From positions 186,001-250,000 of the forward strand of contig NZ_JAJSEC010000005.1 of the NCBI RefSeq assembly GCF_021272185.1: DNA of 64,000 nt, read 5' to 3'. A model generated the notes under the pieces. It did not search any database. It saw nothing but the letters and a program-made list of their open reading frames with translations, and was not told the DNA's origin. How positions within the stretch are numbered: the stretch's first letter is position 1; each line of letters starts with the position of its first letter. The DNA is from Roseivivax sp. GX 12232 (lineage in GTDB: Bacteria; Pseudomonadota; Alphaproteobacteria; Rhodobacterales; Rhodobacteraceae). The position numbers and the translations under genes were made by a program. Below, one piece after another: positions 42,744-51,129 of the stretch.

Positions 42744-42989
42744 ATGACAGGCTCCAGAAAACCTAACCCTGCCCGCATCGCCGCAGCCTCACAGGCGAAG
42801 ATCGATCCAGCAGAGCTACCGGATGGCGAAGATACGGTCAGGGTAAACGAGTTCACCAGGTTGATGGGTGAGCCCGGCGAAAAGGAGGAGGCCTTCTTCG
42901 CGCGGCGCCGCCAGCTCGGGCTCGGCGTAGGTCTCGATGCGAACGGCGAACTCGTCTGGGCCTCTGATGAGGGCGAGGACGAGGATTAG
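42744..42989 (+). CDS. Small hypothetical protein
   Basis: 81 residues from ATG 42744. It is highly charged: a basic N-terminus (SRKPNPARIAAASQAKID) and an acidic C-terminus (ELVWASDEGEDED). A predicted soluble helix-rich protein with no recognised family. It is convergent with the recombinase operon and may be cargo. No strong ribosome-binding site is obvious. Confidence 0.45.
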   Translation: MTGSRKPNPARIAAASQAKIDPAELPDGEDTVRVNEFTRLMGEPGEKEEAFFARRRQLGLGVGLDANGELVWASDEGEDED

Positions 42990-43006
42990 CGGGGTCCGTC
43001 GGCTAC

Positions 43007-44386
43007 TCACAGGCCGAATTTTGCGGCGATATCGTTGAGTTCCTGCCCGGCTGCGGCGAGCGCCGCCTGCTTTGCCCTGTCGCCGGTGTATTTCTTGCGT
43101 GCCTGTCGCGACGTGTGATCGTTGAGCAGCATCCCGGCCAGGGTCGCCTCTTCACTGATCGCAAAGACCACGTCGTAGACGATGGAGCGGCAGATGTGAG
43201 CCCCTGTCCCGAACTCGGACGACCAGACCTGCGAGACATAGTTCGCAGAGACGAACGAGCCATCGGGGTGTTGGAAGAGCGGCCATTCCTGCTCTTCCGC
43301 CGCGGCGCGCAGGGCATCGAGGTATCTCGGGTCATCATCCTGCAGCAGCCTTGCATCGACGAAATGCTGGACGTCGGGATGCACCGAGCCCGGGTAGGTC
43401 TCGCGCCCGAGTCGGTGGCGTGTCTTGCGCAGTTTGTAGTCGCGCAGGCGGTAGCGACCCTCGGTCCAGACCAGATCCCTGCCGAACCGCAGATCGTGCC
43501 ATTCCCGCCGGAGCGGTGTAAGCGGCGGCACCGCGATGGCGAGGGCCCGGTTGCGCTGGATGAGGCGCTGCGCGGGGTTGGGGTACCGCGCAACCGCGTC
43601 CAGGATCGCCTGAGCCCGAGGATGAATGGTCGTGATGTCGATCGCGGCAAGCGCGGCAAATTTCCGAGATGTCTCTTCGGCTTCCCGCTCCCGCAGTTTC
43701 CGGAGCAACCGGCCCATCTCTTTGGAAAGGCGCTTCGGATAGGCACGGGAGAAGCGGAGGAAATCCCGGAGATCGCTCATCGTCGCAACGACGGTCGCCA
43801 AGCTGAGGGGTGACCCTCTGTTGGAGATCCGTGTCGTCTCGTAGGTGTAGAAGTCTCTCAGCGACGGGATGTCGAAGTCGAGGGCTGACCCTGCCTGCTG
43901 GAGGAACCACCCGTACTGGCAGATCTTGCGTGTCATGCGTTCGTAGATATCCGGCGCCAGCTTGATCTCGCCGTCGTCGATCCGATCTCGGATGTGGGCC
44001 AGATGATGGCGCCAGTCGTCCGGGAGATCCTCGAGGTGGAGCGAGATCGACCGGGTGTACTTGCGGCGGGTCTCTCGAGGGACACCCCTGAAATCCTCGC
44101 AGGCGGAGAGCGCGTTCTGCGCCTTCCTCAGGACGTCCAGCGGGGCAGCGTCTGGCCCGTCGGTGTTCTCCATCGCGGTGATCGCGAGCGCGAGAGATGC
44201 CGCGCCCTCGTTTAAGCGCGCCCAGACCTGGCAGTCGCTTTGCCCGAGGTTCGTGCAACCATGTTCGGTCATGAACTCGATCAGGCTGTCGAGCGCCTGC
44301 AACTCTGCCAGCGGCATGGCGAGCAGGACAGGAGAGGTCGCATGCGGTTGCCATTGTGGCTTCGCGAGGATCACGTGGCGGGTCAT
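43007..44386 (-). CDS. Tyrosine recombinase (second of a coupled pair)
   Basis: 459 residues from ATG 44386, overlapping the upstream recombinase gene by ATGA. The C-terminal catalytic domain is complete: first Arg in TPLRREWHDLRFGRDL, Lys in YKLRKTRHRL, His397-x-x-Arg400 in AHICRSIVYD, His424 in NDHTSRQARKKY, nucleophile Tyr433. The N-terminal 240 residues are a helical core-binding domain. As the smaller member of a pair it may act with the 611-residue recombinase in a heteromeric complex. Confidence 0.85.
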   Translation of the reverse strand: MTRHVILAKPQWQPHATSPVLLAMPLAELQALDSLIEFMTEHGCTNLGQSDCQVWARLNEGAASLALAITAMENTDGPDAAPLDVLRKAQNALSACEDFRGVPRETRRKYTRSISLHLEDLPDDWRHHLAHIRDRIDDGEIKLAPDIYERMTRKICQYGWFLQQAGSALDFDIPSLRDFYTYETTRISNRGSPLSLATVVATMSDLRDFLRFSRAYPKRLSKEMGRLLRKLREREAEETSRKFAALAAIDITTIHPRAQAILDAVARYPNPAQRLIQRNRALAIAVPPLTPLRREWHDLRFGRDLVWTEGRYRLRDYKLRKTRHRLGRETYPGSVHPDVQHFVDARLLQDDDPRYLDALRAAAEEQEWPLFQHPDGSFVSANYVSQVWSSEFGTGAHICRSIVYDVVFAISEEATLAGMLLNDHTSRQARKKYTGDRAKQAALAAAGQELNDIAAKFGL

Positions 44387-46218
44387 AGTCCGGACATGGC
44401 CTCCGCGAGGAGGTCCTGCACCTCCTCGAGCTTCTGACGCTTGTCGATCCACCCATAATAGGTGTCGAGCACTCCGACCGAACAGCCAAGGTAGGCGGCG
44501 GCCCTGCCCCGGTTGCTCCAGGACCGCGCGAGCAGCAGGGTTGCGAAACCGTGGCGGAAGTTGTGCGGGAACATCGGCAGGCCGATCTCCGCGCTGCTCC
44601 GGATCATCCAATTATAGAACGTGGCTCCGCCGAGTGGACGCGCCGATTTCTCTGCGACGAACAGATGCGTGGCTCTTGCGAATTTTTCCTTTTCACAGAA
44701 CTCCGGGTTGGCGTAGTCGAAAAGAGGTCGAGCAGTTGTCAGATACCAGTCGAGCACCTCGTAGCCGCAATACTTGTCGTCCCGGACGTGGATCGGTGGC
44801 ATTTCAACATACCCGCCTTTCATGTCTTTCCGTGCGAGCCGCAGCTCGAATAGCTTCTTGCCGCCCGATGTCTTGCGGAAGAAATTCTGTTGGGCGCCCT
44901 CGCATTGCGCGGCCAGAGCACTGCCTTTGCGCAGGCCGGCGCCGCGGATCTCAAGAGTAGAAAAGGCGGCACAGGTCGCGAGGCGGCGCGCGGTGCGGAG
45001 TTTCTCCTTCGGAATTGGTTTGTCTGTCGCGAGGATGTCCTGAGCCCGTTCCTGGTAGAGCACATGCTGGCGCAGGAAAGTGCGCACATCGCTGGGATTG
45101 TGGATCAGGCGCTCGCAGAATTCCTGGTTTTTCGGCGACATCTTTTCCCCAGCAGCATGGCCCTCCTTCAGAGCCGGGTTCTTTTTCAGAGACCGGCGCC
45201 ATCCCTTCATCTTGAAACCGTTCGCCTCGCCGATCTGCGCGACAATGCGCACGTAATCAGCCGCGGTCCGGAGGCTGAACCCTGCGTCTGTCTCCGCCCG
45301 GTCGATCAGGGATCGAATGGCCTCGATCCGGTTCTTTTTCTTGAAAAGCGGGCTGAGGCTATCCAGGGACGCCAGATCCACCTGCCCGCTCTCCTTTGCG
45401 GCCCGGGCAAGGGTCACAAAGGCGGCGTGGTAGGTCTGGGCTGTCTGCTCGTTGAAATTCTCGGTGCAGCTCTCGGAAACATCATCATAGGTGCTGTGAT
45501 CGAAGCGCGCGACCTTGACCATTTCCGCGATCTTCCTGCGGATCTCCTTGGGAACGACACTGCGGGACGGCGGCAGGAGATAGGCCGTATCGTAATCACT
45601 CGGCAGATGACCCGCGATCTGCGGAAAGCGCTTGAGCCGATCAAGCGCCTTGAGTGCGGTCATGGAGCTGCCGCGCTCGTGGACCGGCAGGGCCTCCAAG
45701 AAAGCCGGAACCTGATCCGGTGTCAGATCGAGCGGGTCGAGTTCGGCCGTCCGCGCCCGATCGGAAAGGGATCGGATCGCGCCGAAGGTCCCGGGATGCA
45801 CCGGCCCGTGATCTTTCGACAGGCTTTCAAGCAGCGAAAGGAATGGGGTCCAGGCATCAACCCGCGCCCGCACGGCCTTCTGGGCCTCGACCAGGCCCAG
45901 CGTGGTCCGGATCCGGCGGTGAACCACCTCTCGCCACTTGGCATAGGCTGTCCTGCTCGACCAGAAAGCCCGCGCAGCGCCAGGCAGGGGCTGGGCACCA
46001 AGAATTTTCGGGTGCGGAAAATTCGCCTCGAACCACGTCACGAGATCCACGCCGGCGCCATCGAGGGCCGACAGGGGCGCAGAGAAGTATTCGCCCAGGC
46101 GCGCGACGCGTGTGCGCTCTGTGCCTTCCGGGGTTTCGTCGAAGACGGTCTGCATCGTGTTGGGCGATGGCACTGCCGCGGCCATCGCGGCTTTAGAGGC
46201 GGTGGAGAAAACTCCCAT
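44383..46218 (-). CDS. Large tyrosine recombinase (first of a coupled pair)
   Basis: 611 residues from ATG 46218 after AAGGAA; the frame is open further upstream but non-coding. The catalytic set is visible: Arg in EIRGAGLRKGSALAAQ, His552-x-x-Arg555-His556 in FPHNFRHGFATLLL, nucleophile Tyr587 or Tyr588 in DTYYGWID. The usual LGH histidine is Cys579 (LGCSVGVLDTYYG). The long N-terminal 350 residues are helical, larger than in XerC/D, as in TnpB-type transposition recombinases. Coupled to the second recombinase. Confidence 0.85.
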   Translation of the reverse strand: MGVFSTASKAAMAAAVPSPNTMQTVFDETPEGTERTRVARLGEYFSAPLSALDGAGVDLVTWFEANFPHPKILGAQPLPGAARAFWSSRTAYAKWREVVHRRIRTTLGLVEAQKAVRARVDAWTPFLSLLESLSKDHGPVHPGTFGAIRSLSDRARTAELDPLDLTPDQVPAFLEALPVHERGSSMTALKALDRLKRFPQIAGHLPSDYDTAYLLPPSRSVVPKEIRRKIAEMVKVARFDHSTYDDVSESCTENFNEQTAQTYHAAFVTLARAAKESGQVDLASLDSLSPLFKKKNRIEAIRSLIDRAETDAGFSLRTAADYVRIVAQIGEANGFKMKGWRRSLKKNPALKEGHAAGEKMSPKNQEFCERLIHNPSDVRTFLRQHVLYQERAQDILATDKPIPKEKLRTARRLATCAAFSTLEIRGAGLRKGSALAAQCEGAQQNFFRKTSGGKKLFELRLARKDMKGGYVEMPPIHVRDDKYCGYEVLDWYLTTARPLFDYANPEFCEKEKFARATHLFVAEKSARPLGGATFYNWMIRSSAEIGLPMFPHNFRHGFATLLLARSWSNRGRAAAYLGCSVGVLDTYYGWIDKRQKLEEVQDLLAEAMSGL

Positions 46219-46277
46219 TCGATGTTCCTTGCTGTCTGGAGAGGTGCCGCCCTCGCGGTCGGCCGTGATCATTGGTG

Positions 46278-46394
46278 TCAGTCGGCGTCGGGTTCGGAGC
46301 CCGGGCCGCGCCAAGGCAGGATGCGAACCGACAGGGCAGTCATGGCCGAAGGGATCATCGGGTGCGGCGGCGGCGTCGAAGTCGTGGCGACCAT
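46278..46394 (-). CDS. Possible 38-residue small ORF between recombination genes
   Basis: ATG 46394 has AAAGGA at good distance. The frame encodes MVATTSTPPPHPMIPSAMTA and ends SEPDAD. It lies in the 279-bp gap between the excisionase-like and recombinase genes. It could be a leader peptide or chance; no similarity is recognised. Confidence 0.25.
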   Translation of the reverse strand: MVATTSTPPPHPMIPSAMTALSVRILPWRGPGSEPDAD

Positions 46395-46497
46395 TGGAAA
46401 TCCTTTCGTCCGGCTTGTTAGGGAGATTGGTCGCGTCGCGTGCATCCGAAGGGAAAATGTGCACTCGAGGCGAAATTTATGACGACTTAGCGGTGCC

Positions 46498-47292
46498 TTA
46501 TGCTCCCGAGAGTTTCGCCTCGGGCGGGTTCCTGTGCAGGCCATCGCCTCTCTGTGCATCGGAGGCGGATCGTGTGCAGGAACGCGGCGGACGCGACCCG
46601 CCGGCAGCCTGCGCCGCTGCACTGGCAAAGAGGCCGCCGCGGTTGTCTGTCTTAGGGACAGTTGGCTGATCAGCTGCCGGTTGCGCCCGCTGTGATGTCG
46701 CGCTTGTGGAGGCGACATTTTCGCCGCGGCCCGAAAGCCAGTGGGCCACATCTGATACGATGAAGCGCGTGCGCCCTTCTGTGATTACGCGCGCCGGCAG
46801 GTTGGTCGGATCGGCAAGCAGGACGTCGATCCGGGATTGCGGGACATCGAAGTGTCGCGCCAAGCGTGAGGCGGGCATGGCATGTCCCGCAACCGGTTTG
46901 AGAGGCGCGAAGCCGTTCTTCGGGCTCGCGAACATCTGCGCGACCTGACCCTTTAGCAGAAGATGCCTATGGGGGCCAAAGGCATAGAGTGGCGGGAAAC
47001 CGTTGTTGTGGGTTCGCAGTCGGCTCAGCAGCCTCTCCGCTGAGGTGCCGAGCCAGCCTGCCACCGTGGTGACCCTCACCAGGCCAGCGCCCAGGATCGC
47101 GTCGTCCGCATTACTTTGAGGCGACAGGCCCAGGAGGTGCTTGTAGACCCGCAGGATCGGGTATTTGGGCCCGAGAGGCTCGATACCGAAGCGGGCGAGG
47201 AAGGGGCCCACTTCGTTGCGCGATAGGGTCGACCAGTCGTGCAGGTCCTTGAGGGTGGCGGCATGGAATCTGGTGAAAGGCAACACGGGCAT
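46498..47292 (-). CDS. Tandem winged-HTH (excisionase-like) DNA-binding protein
   Basis: 264 residues from ATG 47292; GTG 47286 is better spaced from AGGAG and may be the real start. Two modules share an excisionase/MerR-type pattern of an HTH followed by a basic strand and a short helix. Module 2 reads TTVAGWLGTSAERLLSRLRT and HLLLKGQVAQMF; module 3 reads MPASRLARHFDVPQSRIDVL and TRFIVSDVAHWLSG. An N-terminal segment (RFHAATLKDLHDWSTLSRNE) may be a third copy. The C-terminus is low-complexity and basic. Position upstream of two tyrosine recombinases suggests a directionality or accessory factor. No named family was recognised. Confidence 0.6.
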   Translation of the reverse strand: MPVLPFTRFHAATLKDLHDWSTLSRNEVGPFLARFGIEPLGPKYPILRVYKHLLGLSPQSNADDAILGAGLVRVTTVAGWLGTSAERLLSRLRTHNNGFPPLYAFGPHRHLLLKGQVAQMFASPKNGFAPLKPVAGHAMPASRLARHFDVPQSRIDVLLADPTNLPARVITEGRTRFIVSDVAHWLSGRGENVASTSATSQRAQPAADQPTVPKTDNRGGLFASAAAQAAGGSRPPRSCTRSASDAQRGDGLHRNPPEAKLSGA

Positions 47293-47900
47293 CTCCTGTT
47301 TCCCAGGACATGGTTTCCGCGCGGACGAGACGGAAATGACATCTCTCGACCCAGGTTTGCCGACAACACGAACCTCGGCTCACTTGGTGCCCCTCCGGTC
47401 CTCCTCAGGGTGGGCATTGTGCGCCATGACGGCCGAAAATCGCGAAGCCTTCGATTGCTGAGAGGGCGGTGATCTTGATGGTATCGATGCTGGTCCCGGC
47501 CTCCAGGATCCGGTGAGCTGCGGACCCTCACCGGTCGCGAGCGTGGCGCTCCGCGCCGAAGGCAACGACGGCGTGTCCTGGAGAAGCGTTCGTCATCCGG
47601 CCGACCGCTGTATTGGGGGTATGGCCGGACGTCACCACCACCCCGGTTCCAGGTGCGCGCTAAATGCACCACTGTGACGGGACCCACGTGGACCGGATCT
47701 GGAATCACGGCACCTGCGACCTCTTCAATATCTTCTGGCATCCAGGTGTGCTGTCCCGCACTGGCCGGCCGGATGTCGGACTTTTCCGCTTGCCCGACGA
47801 TGACAGGCCGGAGAACCACCGGGATAGTGCTTGGCCGGCGCGTTCTTTTGCCGACTAATCGGAATTGGGCCAAACATCCGGTTCATACCGGAGGCCAGAC
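47293..47900. other. Intergenic region upstream of the recombination module
   Basis: About 610 bases. Open frames on both strands here (for example minus 47293-47873) have no convincing protein features. It should contain the promoter of the module and possibly a recombination site, but no repeat pair could be established by eye. Confidence 0.4.
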
Positions 47901-48403
47901 GTGAGCTCTCTCCATCTTCCCAAGCAGGCTGACACGGAACCCGTGTGTCATAAGATAGACGCAGCGGCGCGCCGGCGTGTGAGCGGCCGAAGCCTGCGGG
48001 CTTTCCTGGCCATCTGCGATCGTTACGGCATCCGCACGTGAGACCGCGTGGCTCTTCTCGGCGAGCCATCGAACGCGAGCTATTACGCATGGCTGAAAAA
48101 GGCCCGTGCAAACGCGCCCTTGTCGCTGTCGCTCGACACTCTGACCCGCATCTCGGGCATTCTCGGCATTCACAAGCGGCTGGGAATTCTTTCCCGGTCG
48201 TTGCCGAGTCGATGACATGGCTCAAAGGGACGCATTGCGGCGAGATCTTCGGCGGGCAGGCCGCGATCGAACTGATGGTCGAGGGCGGCCTCGACGGCAT
48301 CCTCAATGTGCGGCGCTACCTCGACACCTGGCCCTCCGGACGGCCTGGCGGCCCCGGCGAGGGGAAAACCGACGGAGGCATCGGCCATAAGTCACGGCTC
48401 TGA
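47901..48403 (+). pseudogene. Decayed Xre/MbcA/ParS-type (DUF2384) antitoxin gene
   Basis: From GTG 47901 the frame encodes RRRVSGRSLRAFLAICDRYG, an in-frame TGA at about 48039, then DRVALLGEPSNASYYAWLKK and LSLDTLTRISGILGIHKRLG. The reading then shifts frame (near 48180-48210) to WLKGTHCGEIFGGQAAIELM and GLDGILNVRRYLDTW. Put together this is a full DUF2384 antitoxin: Xre-like HTH followed by the FGG-x-x-A-L-E-x-M / V-R-x-Y-L-D-A domain. One stop and one frameshift inactivate it. The usual RES-domain toxin gene was not found downstream. Confidence 0.75.
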
Positions 48404-48687
48404 TGGCCGCTCAACGCTTCAGAGCCCCCTACCGATATCCCGCCTCGCCGTCGGCATGGAGACGGGGTCCGCGAGCTTCGATCCGCTCGGGCGCCTCTTC
48501 GACCGGCACATTGGGAGCGGCGTTCGGATCCGCAATCCGTTCGGCCGGATTGAAGGCCCACTCGCAGGCGCGCAAGGCCGTGCAACGCCGCCGACCGCGA
48601 GCGGGTCAGGACAGGTCGAAGTGAGCTTTTGGGCTCGCGGATATGCGGATTAAGGCAGGGCTTGACCGGGCGGAAATCGCACTGTTA
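48404..48687. other. Spacer after the antitoxin pseudogene
   Basis: About 280 bases where a partner toxin would be expected. All three plus-strand frames were read; none shows a RES, HipA or other toxin pattern. It is probably decayed DNA plus the lacI promoter. Confidence 0.4.
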
Positions 48688-48715
48688 TGACATCGATGTC
48701 ATGACACCGATGTCA
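48688..48715. promoter_or_regulatory. Two tandem LacI-family operators
   Basis: TGACATCGATGTCA (48688-48701) is a perfect 14-bp palindrome with the central CG of LacI-family operators. TGACACCGATGTCA (48702-48715), directly next to it, differs by one base. They lie just before the lacI-type gene and its ABC operon, so autoregulation is likely. Confidence 0.75.
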
Positions 48716-48753
48716 TGAGTCGCTCTGACCGAGCGCTCCGAGGGAGGAAGGCT

Positions 48754-49788
48754 GTGGCTACGATCTACGATGTCGCGAAAAAGGCCGGGGTCTCACCCAA
48801 GACGGTATCCCGCGTGATCAATGGCGATGCGCCGGTTGGCCCCAAGACCCGCGAGGCGGTCGAGGCAGCCATCCGCGAGCTCGAATACCGCCCCTCGCGA
48901 GCCGCACGGACGATGCGTTCGAGCCGGTCGGGGCTGATTGGCCTGATCACCGGCGCGATCTCGCGCGGCGACGGAGCCTCCGGCCCGTCCGGCCTGCCAG
49001 ACCTTTTCATCGTCCAGGCGATCCAGCGCGTGGTTGCCGAGGCCGGATTGACCTTGATGATCGCCGACACCGGAGACGAGGAGAACCGGGCGGGGGCGTT
49101 GATCGAGACCTTCGCGCAGCATCGGGTCGAGGGTCTCATTTATGTGGCCGACCACCACCAGCGGATTGAAACACTCGATGCGAGCGGCATGCCGCTGGTG
49201 CTCGCCAACTGTTTTGATGATGCCGGAACACCCGCGGTGCTTCCCGACGACCGGGCCGGCCAGAGGGCGCTGGTCGAGCGCGTGATCGCCTCAGGTCATC
49301 GCCGGATTGCCTATCTCACACTGACGGAGGGCATGATCGCCACGGAACTCCGCAGCCAGGGCTATCGCGAGGCACTTGAGGCCGCCGGAATTCCCTATGA
49401 CCCGGCGCTGGTGTCCGAGGGCTTCGCCGACCACGGAAAGGGGCCCCGGCCCTTCATTGCCTCGGCACTCGACCGGCTGCTGTCACTGGACGATCGGCCC
49501 ACGGTGATCTGCTGTGGCAACGATGAATTGGCGCTCCGGCTTTATGGAGAGCTGCGCGACCGCGGCATCCGCGTGCCGCAAGAAATCTCCGTCGCGGGCT
49601 ACGACGATTATCGCGTCATTTCCGAGACATTGTACCCGCCGCTCACCACGGCAGACCTGAACTATCACGGCATCGGCGAAGCCGCTGCGCGCCGTCTGCT
49701 GTCGCTGATTGCAGGGGAGCCCGCTTCGGCTGACGTCGAGCGGATCGGCGGCCCGGTCTGCTGGCGGCAATCCGTCACCCAAAACTGA
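48754..49788 (+). CDS. LacI family transcriptional regulator of the sugar operon
   Basis: 344 residues from GTG 48754 (ATIYDVAKKAGVSPKTVSRV), preceded by the strong GAGGGAGGAAGG. An ATG at 48715 is in frame but falls at the edge of the second operator, so it is less likely. HTH plus hinge (AAIRELEYRPSRAARTMRSS) and a periplasmic-binding-type effector domain (GNDELALRLYGELRDRGI) are normal. It is cotranscribed with the downstream ABC genes and should repress them until a beta-fructoside-type sugar is present. Confidence 0.92.
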   Translation: MATIYDVAKKAGVSPKTVSRVINGDAPVGPKTREAVEAAIRELEYRPSRAARTMRSSRSGLIGLITGAISRGDGASGPSGLPDLFIVQAIQRVVAEAGLTLMIADTGDEENRAGALIETFAQHRVEGLIYVADHHQRIETLDASGMPLVLANCFDDAGTPAVLPDDRAGQRALVERVIASGHRRIAYLTLTEGMIATELRSQGYREALEAAGIPYDPALVSEGFADHGKGPRPFIASALDRLLSLDDRPTVICCGNDELALRLYGELRDRGIRVPQEISVAGYDDYRVISETLYPPLTTADLNYHGIGEAAARRLLSLIAGEPASADVERIGGPVCWRQSVTQN

Positions 49789-49813
49789 CATCCAAAAGGG
49801 AGGAGACCCGAAG

Positions 49814-51073
49814 ATGACCAGAACGAACCTGATGGCAGGCACGATCCTTGCAAGCGCCCTCGCCTCCGGCGCGGCGGCGCAGACCGAGCTGAGCATGTGG
49901 TACCACGGCGCCGGCAATGAGGTCGAAAGCGAGATCATGGATCGTATCGTCAGCGACTTCAACCAGAGCCAGGACGACTGGGACGTGAAGCTGCAATCCT
50001 TTCCACAGGGCAGCTACAACGACAGCGTGATCGCCGCGGCTCTGGCGGGCAATCTGCCGGACATCCTCGACGTGGACGGCCCCGTGATGGCGAACTGGGC
50101 CTGGTCGGGCTACCTGCAGCCGCTGCCGATCGACGAAAGCGCCATTGAGGGCTTCCTGCCCGGCACGAAGGGCGAGTGGAACGGCGAACTCTATTCCATC
50201 GGCCTCTGGGATGCCGCCGTCGCGATGGTGACACGCGAGAGCTACCTCGAGAAATTCGATATCCGCGTGCCAACGCTCGACAAGCCCTGGACGCTGGAGG
50301 AGTTCGACGCCGCACTGATGAAGATCAAGGAAAGCGGCGAGTTCGCCTATCCCCTCGACCTCGGCATGGCCTGGACCGGCGAGTGGTATCCCTATGCCTT
50401 CAGCCCGTTCCTGCAAAGCTTCGGCGGCGACATCGTCGACCGCGAGACCTACGACACTGCCGAGCGCGCGCTCAACGGCGATGCGGCCGTTGAATTCGGC
50501 GAATGGTGGCAATCGCTGTTCGAACGCGAGCTCGTGCCCGGCACCAGCCAGGACCCCGCCGATCGCGACAACGGCTTCGTCGAGGGCAAATACGCGATCA
50601 GCTGGAACGGCAATTGGGCCGCGCTGAACATCCTCAACGAATACGGTGATGACACGCTGTTCCTGCCCGCGCCCGACTTCGGCAACGGCCCGGTGATCGG
50701 CGCGGCCAGCTGGCAGTTCGGGGTTTCGGCAACCTCGGAGCATCCCGAGGGTGCCGCGGCCTTCATCGAGTTTGCGCTGCAGGACGAGTATCTTGCCGCC
50801 TTCTCGAATGGCATCGGGCTGATCCCGCCGACCGAGAGCGCTGCCGAGATGACCGAGAACTACCAGGAGGGCGGCCCGATGGCGGTCTTCTACGAACTCT
50901 CGGAGCAGCAAGCGCAGCTGCGGCCGGTGACGCCGGGCTACGTGGTCGCCGCCAAGGTTTTCGAGAAGGCTCTGGCCGATATCGCCAATGGCGCCGACGT
51001 GATCGACACCCTCGACGCGGCGGTGGACGAGATCGACGCCGACATCGAGCGCAACCAGGGCTACGGCCACTGA
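49814..51073 (+). CDS. Extracellular sugar-binding protein of an ABC importer
   Basis: 419 residues from ATG 49814 after GGAGACCCGAAG. Signal peptide NLMAGTILASALASGAAAQT. Family 1 solute-binding protein (MalE-like): LSMWYHGAGNEVESEIMDRI, then FPQGSYNDSVIAAALAGNLP and NGFVEGKYAISWNGNW. First transport gene of the operon. The ligand is probably a fructose-containing oligosaccharide, given the GH68/32-like enzyme. Confidence 0.92.
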   Translation: MTRTNLMAGTILASALASGAAAQTELSMWYHGAGNEVESEIMDRIVSDFNQSQDDWDVKLQSFPQGSYNDSVIAAALAGNLPDILDVDGPVMANWAWSGYLQPLPIDESAIEGFLPGTKGEWNGELYSIGLWDAAVAMVTRESYLEKFDIRVPTLDKPWTLEEFDAALMKIKESGEFAYPLDLGMAWTGEWYPYAFSPFLQSFGGDIVDRETYDTAERALNGDAAVEFGEWWQSLFERELVPGTSQDPADRDNGFVEGKYAISWNGNWAALNILNEYGDDTLFLPAPDFGNGPVIGAASWQFGVSATSEHPEGAAAFIEFALQDEYLAAFSNGIGLIPPTESAAEMTENYQEGGPMAVFYELSEQQAQLRPVTPGYVVAAKVFEKALADIANGADVIDTLDAAVDEIDADIERNQGYGH

Positions 51074-51129
51074 TCCTCTCTCCGGCCCCTCTCCTCGTGA
51101 GGGGGCCGGACCAAGCTGCGAGGTGATCC

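Larger units (their letters stand above)
43007..47292 (-). mobile_element. Three-gene site-specific recombination module
   Basis: Three minus-strand genes: a tandem excisionase-like DNA-binding protein (46498-47292), a 611-residue tyrosine recombinase (44383-46218) and a 459-residue tyrosine recombinase (43007-44386), the last two overlapping by 4 bp. Composition is lower in GC than the flanks, with orphan genes on one side and a decayed antitoxin gene on the other. Ends and attachment sites of the element were not found by eye. The plan recalls, but is not evidently the same as, Tn554 (TnpA/B/C), RIT elements or the gamma-mobile-trio. Confidence 0.55.

Noticed and set aside
43007-47292. RIT (recombinase in trio) element
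   Set aside because: RIT elements have three tyrosine recombinases; here only two genes have catalytic motifs and the third is a DNA-binding protein.
47076-47873. Minus-strand open frame overlapping the excisionase-like gene
   Set aside because: Its 3' half is a shadow of 46498-47292 and its 5' part has no motif; no better support than the spacer call.
48404-48687. RES-domain toxin partner of the antitoxin pseudogene
   Set aside because: All three plus frames were read and none shows the RES pattern.
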